DNA of 39,168 bases, taken from assembly GCA_022484565.1 (NCBI GenBank), contig JAKVKZ010000027.1:1-39168 (forward strand), in the 5' to 3' direction. This document shows positions 1 through 7,010 of the stretch, piece after piece. How positions within the stretch are numbered: position 1 is the stretch's first letter; the number at the start of each line of letters is the position of its first letter. A program made the position numbers and the translations under genes. The notes beneath the pieces were generated by a model. That model worked only from the letters and a program-made list of their open reading frames with translations. It had not been told where the DNA came from and made no database searches. The stretch comes from Muribaculaceae bacterium. Its GTDB lineage: Bacteria > Bacteroidota > Bacteroidia > Bacteroidales > Muribaculaceae.

Positions 1-1
1 A

Positions 2-193
2 GTGACAATTGAAAATGCGAGCGCAATCCTTGGCATCAAGGCCTATTCCGTCACAGGCGCTCTTGTTCTCAGCAAGCCCGTTAGCAATCAGAGCAGCGTC
101 ACCCTCAATGTTGCCTCGCTTCCTGCAGGCACTTACATTGTCCGTGTCGCCACCTCTGCGGGCATCACCGTTCAGCGGTTCGTCAAAAGGTAG
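2..193 (+). CDS. C-terminal end of a T9SS-exported protein (partial)
   Basis: The reading frame is open from the left edge of the window and stops at 191-193, so only the last 63 or so residues are visible. They have the shape of a type A T9SS sorting domain: a beta-rich segment with AYSVTGALVLSK, then LPAGTYIVRVAT and a basic end (QRFVKR). In this family the domain directs the protein through the type IX secretion system and is removed or anchored at the cell surface. The GTG at 2 is an in-frame codon, not a believable start. The function of the missing N-terminal part cannot be known from here. Confidence 0.75.
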   Translation: MTIENASAILGIKAYSVTGALVLSKPVSNQSSVTLNVASLPAGTYIVRVATSAGITVQRFVKR

Positions 194-310
194 TCATTCC
201 TGTCGGCACATTTTTTAGCCGTCATTCATAATTTGTCGGATAATAGTTGTAACTTTACGCAGTTCAACTGTTATCCGGTTTTTTTCACTCTTCAAATAAC
301 TCGTTTTTTT

Positions 311-880
311 ATGAAATATCTTTCTTTAATCGTAATTTCCGTTGCCGCCCTCCTTCTTTCCGCCTGCGGCACTCATCGCAAGGCCGACAATCCTTTTGTC
401 GTGGTTTCTGAGGCCACTCACATCGAGCCTTCCATAGTTGGCGGCGCACAGGCGCTTAATCCTGCCGTCATCTATCGCACCGATGCCGATTATTCCGATT
501 TTGTCCCTGTCACAATGAACGACAACCGCACCGAAGTCATGAATTATCCCGCTCCGGGCGACATTTATTACAAAGGCGAACTTGCCAAGCCCACGCAGCT
601 CGCCGACGGCTATTTGCTCGACAACCGTGGCATAGGCAAGAATTCCGTCTTCACTGATTACACTTACGAGCAGTATAGCAAGCTCCTTCGCGCTCCAACC
701 ATCGAGGAATTGAAAAAGCACATCAAGTCGCTCTATCCTTTCACCGACATTTATGTCACCGCTTCACCGCGCTCCGACAGTAACGGTGTTGATTTCTACA
801 ACCGCATCATCGCTTCGGGTTTTCAGGGCTGCACCCGTGTTCCGATTGTTCCCCACGTGTATTTCGTCCCTGAAAAGTAA
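311..880 (+). CDS. Hypothetical lipoprotein
   Basis: 189 residues from the ATG at 311. This start was chosen over an upstream in-frame one at 233 because it begins a clean lipoprotein signal: MKYLSL, a hydrophobic stretch, then the lipobox LSAC with the acylated cysteine near residue 19. The mature part (about 170 residues) is polar and has no motif I recognise; it has phrases such as VVGG-like SIVGGAQ and a C-terminal NRIIASGFQGC. It should sit in the periplasm or outer membrane. It follows the T9SS cargo tail by 117 bp and may be transcribed alone. Function unknown. Confidence 0.7.
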   Translation: MKYLSLIVISVAALLLSACGTHRKADNPFVVVSEATHIEPSIVGGAQALNPAVIYRTDADYSDFVPVTMNDNRTEVMNYPAPGDIYYKGELAKPTQLADGYLLDNRGIGKNSVFTDYTYEQYSKLLRAPTIEELKKHIKSLYPFTDIYVTASPRSDSNGVDFYNRIIASGFQGCTRVPIVPHVYFVPEK

Positions 881-930
881 GGTCTGCCGCTCCTCGCCAG
901 CTTTTTCCAATCCGTTCAAGTCCGATTTTT

Positions 931-1099
931 TTGGATTTCATTCCCAAAACTTTCCTTTTATAGCACTTTTTTGGAATGTAATCCCAAAATTTCGTGATTT
1001 TTATCGGTTATAACCTATAAAACTTCATACTTTTGGGCACTTTTTACGGTTATAACCGATAATTTATTCAATTTTGAGCAGTTTTTATGGTTATAACCG
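931..1099. promoter_or_regulatory. Array of spaced palindromes upstream of the ATPase gene
   Basis: Two kinds of dyad lie in the 260-bp gap before the ATPase. Type A: TTGGATTTCATTCCCAAAA at 931-949 and TTGGAATGTAATCCCAAAA at 971-989. Type B: the perfect palindrome GGTTATAACC at 1006-1015, 1048-1057 and 1089-1098, extended to CGGTTATAACCG in the middle copy. Type B copies start 42 and 41 bp apart, about four helical turns, and the last overlaps where a -33 element would lie for the promoter at 1110. This is what a cooperative repressor or activator array looks like. The protein that binds it is not identified. Confidence 0.7.
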
Positions 1100-1109
1100 A
1101 AAAAACTCT

Positions 1110-1117
1110 TATCTTTG
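1110..1117 (+). promoter_or_regulatory. Promoter -7 box of the DUF4143 ATPase gene
   Basis: TATCTTTG fits the Bacteroidetes -7 consensus TAnnTTTG and lies 23 bp before the ATG at 1141. No good TTTG -33 element is present at the right distance; that position is occupied by the third GGTTATAACC palindrome, so the promoter may be weak or regulated. Confidence 0.6.
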
Positions 1118-1140
1118 TGGCATGATAAAACCATAATAAA

Positions 1141-2340
1141 ATGATACCACGTCCATTATATATTGAAAAAATACGTCCTTTTATCGACCATCCAGTTATA
1201 AAGGTCATTTCAGGTATTCGCAGAAGTGGCAAATCCATGCTGTTGCTGATGCTCCGTGATGAATTGCTCTCCCGCGGAGTTGACATTTCGCAAATCATCT
1301 ATATCAACTTTGAGAGTTTTGCCAATGCTTCAATTTCCACTGCCGACGCCCTTTATCAAAAGGTCATCAACATGAAATCGGATAAGAAGACCTACATCCT
1401 TCTCGATGAAATTCAGGACGTTTCTCAATGGGAAAAGGCAGTTAACTCATTCATGGTCGACTTCGATTGCGACATTTATATCACAGGCTCTAATTCCCGT
1501 CTTCTCTCCTCTGAATTGGCCACGCTGATTGCTGGACGCTACGTGTCAATCAATGTGGAGACTTTATCTTTTGGTGAGTATCTTGATTTCGCACACCCAA
1601 AGTGTGATTTACAGGAATCCTTCAAGAAGTTCCTGCGTCTTGGCGGTTTCCCTGGAATCCATGTTATAAATTACGACACTGATTCGGCGTATAAACTCAT
1701 TTCTGACATTTACGCCTCAGTGATTCTCCGTGACACCATCCAGCGTAACAATGTGCGCAACATCGATTTGCTCAATCGTCTTGTTCGTTATGTTTTCGAA
1801 AACGTAGGCAATTATCTTTCTGCCTCAAATATTTCAAAATATTTCAAAAGCCAGCACAGCAGCGTCAACATCGAGACTATTTACAACTATCTTTCTTACC
1901 TCGAAAGTTCATTCATCATTCGGCGCGTCAACCGCTACGACATTCGAGGCAAAGAGATTCTGAAAGCCAATGAAAAATACTTTTTGAGCGACCATGCCCT
2001 GCCTTATGCTCTTAATGGCTATCACGACAGCAACATTTCTGGCGTGCTTGAAAATATTGTTTATCTCGAACTCGTACGCCGTGGCTATCAGGTTTTTGTC
2101 GGGAAATTCGGCACTCGCGAAGTTGATTTTGTAGCTGAGCGGCGCTCCGAAAAAATTTATCTGCAAGTCGCTTACCTCCTTAGTGATGATTCCGTCGTGA
2201 AGCGTGAATTTTCTCCTCTGCTTGAAATTGATGATAATTTCCCGAAATATGTAGTCACTATGGACTCTTTTTGGCACGACAACATCAACGGTGTCCGCCA
2301 TGCCAACATCGCCGATTTCCTCCTTAATCCTCAGTGGTAG
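1141..2340 (+). CDS. AAA family ATPase with C-terminal DUF4143-type domain
   Basis: 399 residues. The N-terminal AAA domain has a Walker A motif GIRRSGKS at residues 25-32, a Walker B ILLDEIQD near 86-93 and a sensor-like TGSNS near 115. The C-terminal half, with VLENIVYLEL and a REVDFVAE segment, matches the DUF4143 region, whose ExD-containing end resembles a nuclease-like fold. Such ATPases are common as scattered, multicopy genes in Bacteroidetes and archaea; their physiological role is not established. A second, distant family member is at 7011-8300. The gene converges on the lactonase gene with only 11 bp between stop codons. The start ATG is 23 bp after the -7 box. Confidence 0.9.
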   Translation: MIPRPLYIEKIRPFIDHPVIKVISGIRRSGKSMLLLMLRDELLSRGVDISQIIYINFESFANASISTADALYQKVINMKSDKKTYILLDEIQDVSQWEKAVNSFMVDFDCDIYITGSNSRLLSSELATLIAGRYVSINVETLSFGEYLDFAHPKCDLQESFKKFLRLGGFPGIHVINYDTDSAYKLISDIYASVILRDTIQRNNVRNIDLLNRLVRYVFENVGNYLSASNISKYFKSQHSSVNIETIYNYLSYLESSFIIRRVNRYDIRGKEILKANEKYFLSDHALPYALNGYHDSNISGVLENIVYLELVRRGYQVFVGKFGTREVDFVAERRSEKIYLQVAYLLSDDSVVKREFSPLLEIDDNFPKYVVTMDSFWHDNINGVRHANIADFLLNPQW

Positions 2341-2351
2341 CCCGCCTGCCG

Positions 2352-3449
2352 CTACTTGAATTTCACGCACACAGGCTTCTTCAGCTCTATGTTTTTCCCT
2401 GTGTCGCTGAGCAGTCCCGTTTTCTCGTCGCGTGCCAGCACCTGAATCATGTTGCTGTCGCGGCATGCCACGAGCAGGTATTTCCCGTTCGGCGTTATTG
2501 CGAAGTTTCTCGGATGCGTTCCAGTCAGTTGGTAGCCTGTTTTCACTATTTTTCCGTCATTTCCTATGGCGAATATCGATATTCCGTCGGCTTTTAGCCG
2601 ATTGCTTGCATATAGGTATTTCCCGTCAGGGCTTATGTGTATGTCCGCGCTTCCACGGCCGTCAACGCTGTCGGTACTCACCGTCTGTATCTGCGTCAAC
2701 TCGCCTTTCGCGGCTTCATAGTTGAATGTCATCACCTCTCCGCTCAGTTCTGTCACAAGGTAAGCGTGCTTGCCGTCGGGCGCGAATTCAAGGTGTCGCG
2801 GTCCGCATCCTGCCGCCAGTTTCACAGCCTTCGGCTCCATCGCTGTCAACGGCTTCTCGCCGTCAACGATTTTGAATCGGTAGATGCAGTCGCCTCCAAG
2901 GTCGTCGGCAAACAGATATTTCCCGTCGGGCGTTATCCTCACGCAATGCAGGTGCGCAGTCTTCTGTCGGGCAGTGTCAGGGCCGCTGCTGTCGAATTTC
3001 ACCAGTTGCGATGCCGTTCCCACCCTGCCGTCTTTCTTTATTGCGAAAGCTGCTATGCTGCCGCCCGAATAGTTGGCTGCGAACACCCATTTTTCGTTGC
3101 ACGTTATGTAGCACGGGTCGCCTCCTTTTGCCTCCACGCTGTTCAGCAGGCTCATCTTTCCGTCATCGCCAAGGCTGAACGAGTTCACTTTAGCGCTTTC
3201 CTCCGCATTCTCGCTCACGCTGTAAAAGTGCTTCCCGTCATTGCTTATCGTCAAGTACGACGGATTGCTCACCTTCACGCTTCCCAACTTTTCCGCTTCT
3301 CCTGTAGTCTGGTCGAAGCTGTATGCCAGCACTCCTTCACTGCCCGTGTCGGTATATGTCCCCACAAGCATCGTCAGCGCTTTCTCGCCCGTTTGGCATG
3401 AACCAAGCATCATCGTCATTGCGCACATTGCCATCATTTTCTTTATCAT
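2352..3449 (-). CDS. Lactonase-family beta-propeller lipoprotein (6-phosphogluconolactonase-like)
   Basis: 365 residues. It starts with a lipoprotein signal ending in LGSC (Cys about residue 18), so it should be anchored in the envelope rather than cytoplasmic. After MLVGTYTDTGSEG the protein has repeated propeller blades marked by phrases such as ISNDGKHFYSVSE, ITPDGKYLFADD, FAPDGKHAYLV, ISPDGKYLYASNR and ITPNGKYLLVAC. This is the seven-bladed YbhE/Pgl lactonase family. Cytoplasmic members hydrolyse 6-phosphogluconolactone; for an exported copy the substrate may be a different sugar lactone, which is inference. It has its own promoter at 3478-3508 and no partner gene. Confidence 0.88.
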   Translation of the reverse strand: MIKKMMAMCAMTMMLGSCQTGEKALTMLVGTYTDTGSEGVLAYSFDQTTGEAEKLGSVKVSNPSYLTISNDGKHFYSVSENAEESAKVNSFSLGDDGKMSLLNSVEAKGGDPCYITCNEKWVFAANYSGGSIAAFAIKKDGRVGTASQLVKFDSSGPDTARQKTAHLHCVRITPDGKYLFADDLGGDCIYRFKIVDGEKPLTAMEPKAVKLAAGCGPRHLEFAPDGKHAYLVTELSGEVMTFNYEAAKGELTQIQTVSTDSVDGRGSADIHISPDGKYLYASNRLKADGISIFAIGNDGKIVKTGYQLTGTHPRNFAITPNGKYLLVACRDSNMIQVLARDEKTGLLSDTGKNIELKKPVCVKFK

Positions 3450-3477
3450 TTTTTTCTTTTTATCTCATTATTGCTCA

Positions 3478-3508
3478 CAAATATACGCCTTTCTTTCCAT
3501 TCCGCCAA
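3478..3508 (-). promoter_or_regulatory. Promoter of the lactonase gene
   Basis: On the minus strand a TTG (3508-3506) is followed after 20 bp by TATATTTG (3485-3478). This is a good match to the Bacteroidetes TTG-N19-21-TAnnTTTG promoter and lies about 30 bp before the ATG at 3449. Confidence 0.65.
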
Positions 3509-3584
3509 CTTCAGTTTCATTTTTACTTCATTCTTTTTTCTCCTGACTTTTTTATATCTTTGTCCCATCATTTCTCATTCCATC

Positions 3585-3758
3585 ATGGCTGATAACTATT
3601 TAGAAAGCAAATACGACGATTACTTGCGCCAAAAGGCCAAAAAGGAAGCTGCACGCCGCCTTGCCTTCCACAAGCGCATGGTCGCTTACCGCAAATCTCT
3701 TGCTCGGCAGAATGTTCAGGATTCTCCAGATGATGGCTCCACCAGCTCACCAAAATGA
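3585..3758 (+). CDS. Small hydrophilic protein, unknown
   Basis: 57 residues from the ATG at 3585, starting MADNYLESKYDDYLRQKAK. This start was preferred because it lies 22 bp after a -7 box TATCTTTG (3555-3562), which makes upstream in-frame starts unlikely. The protein is highly charged with a basic middle (KKEAARRLAFHKRMVAYRK) and a polar Ser/Pro tail. There is no signal peptide or membrane segment, so it is probably cytoplasmic, possibly helical and nucleic-acid or protein binding. It is transcribed away from the lactonase gene. I do not recognise a named family with confidence. Confidence 0.6.
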   Translation: MADNYLESKYDDYLRQKAKKEAARRLAFHKRMVAYRKSLARQNVQDSPDDGSTSSPK

Positions 3759-3857
3759 TTTTGCCCCTTTTCCAGTTCGGCGATTTCCTGATTCCATGCC
3801 TTCCTATCACTTATTCCCTCGTTTTTTCGCTATTTAGCTGAAATAATTTCACATTTT

Positions 3858-3889
3858 TTTGGACAACTGATTATTTTCCAATATATTTG
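3858..3889 (+). promoter_or_regulatory. Promoter of the first LRR gene
   Basis: TTTG at 3858-3861, a 20-bp spacer, then TATATTTG at 3882-3889: a full-consensus Bacteroidetes promoter. Transcription would start near 3896, leaving a leader of about 140 nt before the ATG at 4038, which contains the GC-rich box at 3924-3948. Confidence 0.75.
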
Positions 3890-3923
3890 TCCCTATCAAG
3901 GTAAGGACCATTCTTTTTTTCTA

Positions 3924-3948
3924 CCCTCCCTCACGGGGCGGTGGTAAT
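3924..3948 (+). repeat. GC-rich leader box, copy 1
   Basis: CCCTCCCTCACGGGGCGG followed by TGGTAAT lies in the 5' leader of the first LRR gene. Related boxes occur twice in the leader of the second LRR gene (5376-5400 and 5414-5439). The surrounding DNA is AT-rich, so the box stands out. Confidence 0.7.
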
Positions 3949-4037
3949 TTAAAAAAACCATGTATCCCACACAAATCGAATCAATAACGAAAACAATTTC
4001 AGAACAAATAATATCAAACAAAAACAAAACATTTATT

Positions 4038-5345
4038 ATGAGAAAAAAATCCATTAAAATCCTGTTCGCAATTATTGCACTGATGATGGGCATGAGCGCA
4101 CAGGCAGCTAACGTAATCACCATGATTACATTGAGAAGTACCAACAGCACAATATTTCTTAGATTTATACCCAGTGGCAGCTACACAATCAGTGGTGCTA
4201 CCGGCACCTACGATTCAAACGGCAGCGATTACACACTTACTTCCGACACCGTGAGCATCACGGGCGACATCTCATTTCTCGATTGCAGCAGCGACAGCCT
4301 GAAAGCACTTGATGTGAGCCGTGACTCTGTGCTTAGCTCTCTTCTCTGCTACCAAAACTGCCTAACAAAGCTCGATGTGAGCAATTGCCCTGCTCTTACA
4401 AAACTGAATTGCGACAACAACAGCCTCACTAAACTCGACCTGAGCAATTGCCCTAATCTGACAAGGCTAAATTGCAACTTAAATCGCTTGACCTCTCTCG
4501 ACCTGCGCAATAACACCGCTCTCACAACATGCAACTGCTACGATAACGGACTCTCAAAGCTCGATGTTAGCAAATGCTCCAAGATGACTGACTTGTTATG
4601 CTACGACAACAATCTGACCGTGCTCGATGTCAGCAACAACTCTGCTCTCAAAACGCTTTTCTGCGGCAACAACAAGCTGGATTCACTCAATGTGAGCAAC
4701 AACACCGCACTGACAGGCCTTTACTGCTACAGGAACCGCCTCACTAAACTCGACGTGAGCAACAACACCAAACTGAAAATTTTATCATTACGCACAAACT
4801 TGCTGGATTCGCTCGACGTGAGCAACAACACCGCACTGACGCGACTGTATTTCGGCGAGAACAATTTGAAAAACATCGACGTTAGCAACAACACCGCGCT
4901 GACTTTTCTCGGCTGCGACAACAATAAGCTCACAAAGCTCGACGTGAGCAACTGCACCGACCTGTTAAATCTTGAATGCTACAGAAACTTGATAAAGGGG
5001 GAGCAGATGGACGCACTGATCTCAACCCTTGTTGACCGCACCGGCAATACGGCAGGCACATTTGTTGTGGTCAGCACCGACAATGCCACAAATGTATGCA
5101 CCACCGCCCAAGTGACGGCTGCTAAGGCAAAATATTGGAATGTGAAGTCCATTAATGCCCAAGGCGAGTTCATCGACTTTGCCGGCTCGGATGCCACCTC
5201 AGTAGCGCCCATTTCCGCCGATGAGAACGCCACCGTCATTGCCATTTATAATCTGAATGGCCAGAAATTGTCCCATCCTCAACCCGGCCTGAACATCCTG
5301 AAACTCAGCAATGGCACAGTAAAGAAATTTTTCCTGAAAGAATAA
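4038..5345 (+). CDS. Leucine-rich-repeat surface protein with T9SS sorting domain
   Basis: 435 residues from the ATG at 4038, chosen because it begins a signal peptide (MRKKSIK, hydrophobic core, cleavage near SAQA-A at 20-24); an upstream in-frame ATG at 3960 would add 26 polar residues. Residues 88-318 are eleven uninterrupted 21-residue leucine-rich repeats of the form LDVSNNTALTxLxCxxNxL. The end carries VIAIYNLNGQKLSHPQPG, LNILKLSNGTVKKFF: a short T9SS-type sorting domain. The protein should be secreted or surface-attached and likely binds a protein or glycan; no catalytic motif is visible. The gene next door (5494-6984) is a close paralogue with 14 repeats. Confidence 0.85.
   Translation: MRKKSIKILFAIIALMMGMSAQAANVITMITLRSTNSTIFLRFIPSGSYTISGATGTYDSNGSDYTLTSDTVSITGDISFLDCSSDSLKALDVSRDSVLSSLLCYQNCLTKLDVSNCPALTKLNCDNNSLTKLDLSNCPNLTRLNCNLNRLTSLDLRNNTALTTCNCYDNGLSKLDVSKCSKMTDLLCYDNNLTVLDVSNNSALKTLFCGNNKLDSLNVSNNTALTGLYCYRNRLTKLDVSNNTKLKILSLRTNLLDSLDVSNNTALTRLYFGENNLKNIDVSNNTALTFLGCDNNKLTKLDVSNCTDLLNLECYRNLIKGEQMDALISTLVDRTGNTAGTFVVVSTDNATNVCTTAQVTAAKAKYWNVKSINAQGEFIDFAGSDATSVAPISADENATVIAIYNLNGQKLSHPQPGLNILKLSNGTVKKFFLKE
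4299..4991 (+). repeat. Coding tandem repeat, 11 x 63 bp (LRR units)
   Basis: Eleven 63-bp units inside the first LRR gene, each encoding a 21-residue repeat. Units are diverged at DNA level, but the codons for the DVSNN/DVSNC core are strongly conserved, giving the tract homologous blocks that could recombine with the paralogue's tract at 5743-6624. Confidence 0.85.
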
Positions 5346-5356
5346 AATTAATATAA

Positions 5357-5378
5357 GGGCGGATACGTGTATCCGCCC
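5357..5378 (+). terminator. Perfect GC-rich inverted repeat after the first LRR gene
   Basis: GGGCGGATAC (5357-5366) and GTATCCGCCC (5369-5378) are perfectly complementary across a two-base centre, 12 bp after the stop codon at 5345. There is no T tract behind it, so it may be an mRNA-end hairpin or attenuator rather than a classical intrinsic terminator. Confidence 0.5.
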
Positions 5379-5439
5379 TCCGCCACGGGGCGAAAGTAAT
5401 CAACATGCAAACGTCCTTCCACACGGGGGCGGTGGTAAT
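5376..5439 (+). repeat. GC-rich leader boxes, copies 2 and 3
   Basis: Copy 2 (5376-5400) reads CCCTCCGCCACGGGGCG then AAAGTAAT; copy 3 (5414-5439) reads TCCTTCCACACGGGGGCGG then TGGTAAT. Both match the box at 3924-3948 and lie upstream of the second LRR gene. Copy 2 begins inside the 3' arm of the hairpin at 5357-5378. Confidence 0.65.
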
Positions 5440-5493
5440 CAATATAATATTCATGTTCGCATCAAAAATTTGTAATTTAAAAATATACTTGAA

Positions 5494-6984
5494 ATGAATC
5501 AAAAAAACATCAAAGCTATTTTCGCCATAATTGCACTGATGCTGAGCATGAGCGCACAGGCGGCAAACGTAATCACCCTGACCACTTCAAAGGCCATAGG
5601 CGGATTAATCTATCTTGACATCATCGCCGATGGAAGTTACACCGTCAGCGGTGCCGAGCTTAGCGGATATAATTACAAACTCAAATCCGACACTGTCACC
5701 ATCACTGGCAACGTCACAGAATTCAATTGCAACACCGAAAAAATCACATCGCTCGACGTTAGCAATTGCACCTCTCTGACTTCGCTTAATTGCCAAGACA
5801 ACAAAATCAGCAATCTCGACGTCTCCAAGAACACTGCGCTTACCTCGCTTTACTGTAGCAGCAACAAGCTGGATTCGCTCGATGTGAGCAATTGCACCAA
5901 GCTGACCGTGCTTTACTGTTACAATAACCAACTTCCCGCACTCTTCGTTGGCAATTGCACAAAGCTGACTAAACTTAACTGCTCCATCAACAGCCTGAAA
6001 TCACTCAACATAAGCAATTGCACCGCGCTGACTGAACTTGACTGCTCCAACAACTGCCTTACTGCTCTCGACGTTAGCAATTGCGCCCTTCTGAATATTC
6101 TTCTCTGCTCCAACGACAGCATCACATCGCTCAACGTGGACAATTGCACCGCACTGAATTGGTTCGTCTGCACCCGCAACAAACTCACATCACTCAACGT
6201 GAACAATTGCACCACATTGACTCAACTTTTCTGCTCCGACAACAGCCTTGATTCGCTCGATGTGAGCAATGTCACTGCCTTGGAGGTGCTTTACTGCTCT
6301 AGCAACAGGCTGCAAACCATTAAATTGGGCAACATCGCTAAGCTGACACAACTATGGTGCTACGATAACAAATTTACAGCACTCGATGTGAGCAATTACC
6401 CTGTCCTCAATTCGCTTGATTGCAGCAATTGCGGCCTCACCTCGCTAAATGTGAGCAATTGCACTGCCTTGGAAATGATCAACTGCTACGGCAACAAACT
6501 TGATTCGCTCAATGTAAGCAATTGCACGTCACTGACAGAGCTATATTGCGCCAATAACGTCCTGACTGACCTCGACGTGAGTGGCTGCTCCTCTCTCAAA
6601 TTACTATCGTGCTTCCACAATTCAATACTTGGTGAAAAAATGGACAAGCTCGTTTCGTCGCTCTTCGACAGAAGTAGCAAATCTGCCGGCACACTGACAG
6701 TCATCAGCACTGTATCCGACAATAATGTCTGCACCAAGTCGCAAGTGGCAGCGGCAAAAGCGAAAAAATGGAATGTGAAGTCAATTGATGCCGATGGCAC
6801 AAAGCAGGACTATGCTGGCTCAAATGCCACCTCAGTAGCTCCCATTTCTGCCGATGAGAACGCCACCGTCATTGCAATTTACAATCTAAATGGCCAAAAA
6901 TTGTCCCATCCTCAGCCCGGCCTGAACATCCTGAAGCTCAGCAATGGCACAGTCAAGAAATTATTCCTGAAAGAAGGTAATTAA
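5494..6984 (+). CDS. Leucine-rich-repeat surface protein with T9SS sorting domain (paralogue)
   Basis: 496 residues. It has the same plan as the gene at 4038: signal peptide (MNQKNIKAIFAIIALMLSMSAQA), a short N-terminal cap, then fourteen 21-residue repeats at residues 84-377, most of the form LDVSNCTxLTxLxC. The cap-to-C-terminal linker and sorting domain (SVAPISADENATVIAIYN onward) are nearly identical to the paralogue, about nine bases in ten by eye. Many repeats carry two cysteines, forming two possible stacked Cys columns. No clear TAnnTTTG promoter lies in the 148-bp gap, so it may be co-transcribed with the first gene. Secreted binding protein; ligand unknown. Confidence 0.85.
   Translation: MNQKNIKAIFAIIALMLSMSAQAANVITLTTSKAIGGLIYLDIIADGSYTVSGAELSGYNYKLKSDTVTITGNVTEFNCNTEKITSLDVSNCTSLTSLNCQDNKISNLDVSKNTALTSLYCSSNKLDSLDVSNCTKLTVLYCYNNQLPALFVGNCTKLTKLNCSINSLKSLNISNCTALTELDCSNNCLTALDVSNCALLNILLCSNDSITSLNVDNCTALNWFVCTRNKLTSLNVNNCTTLTQLFCSDNSLDSLDVSNVTALEVLYCSSNRLQTIKLGNIAKLTQLWCYDNKFTALDVSNYPVLNSLDCSNCGLTSLNVSNCTALEMINCYGNKLDSLNVSNCTSLTELYCANNVLTDLDVSGCSSLKLLSCFHNSILGEKMDKLVSSLFDRSSKSAGTLTVISTVSDNNVCTKSQVAAAKAKKWNVKSIDADGTKQDYAGSNATSVAPISADENATVIAIYNLNGQKLSHPQPGLNILKLSNGTVKKLFLKEGN
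5743..6624 (+). repeat. Coding tandem repeat, 14 x 63 bp (LRR units)
   Basis: Fourteen 63-bp units inside the second LRR gene. The difference from 11 units in the neighbour indicates gain or loss of whole repeats since duplication. Confidence 0.85.
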
Positions 6985-7010
6985 TGCAAAAATAAAAATA
7001 ACTTGTGGCG

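Noticed and set aside
2637..3401. Long plus-strand reading frame opposite the lactonase gene
   Set aside because: It mirrors the codons of a well-supported beta-propeller gene on the other strand and shows no motif or promoter of its own.
4299..6624. Tandem repeats considered as CRISPR or satellite DNA
   Set aside because: The 63-bp units are in frame, encode clear leucine-rich repeats and have no unique spacers.
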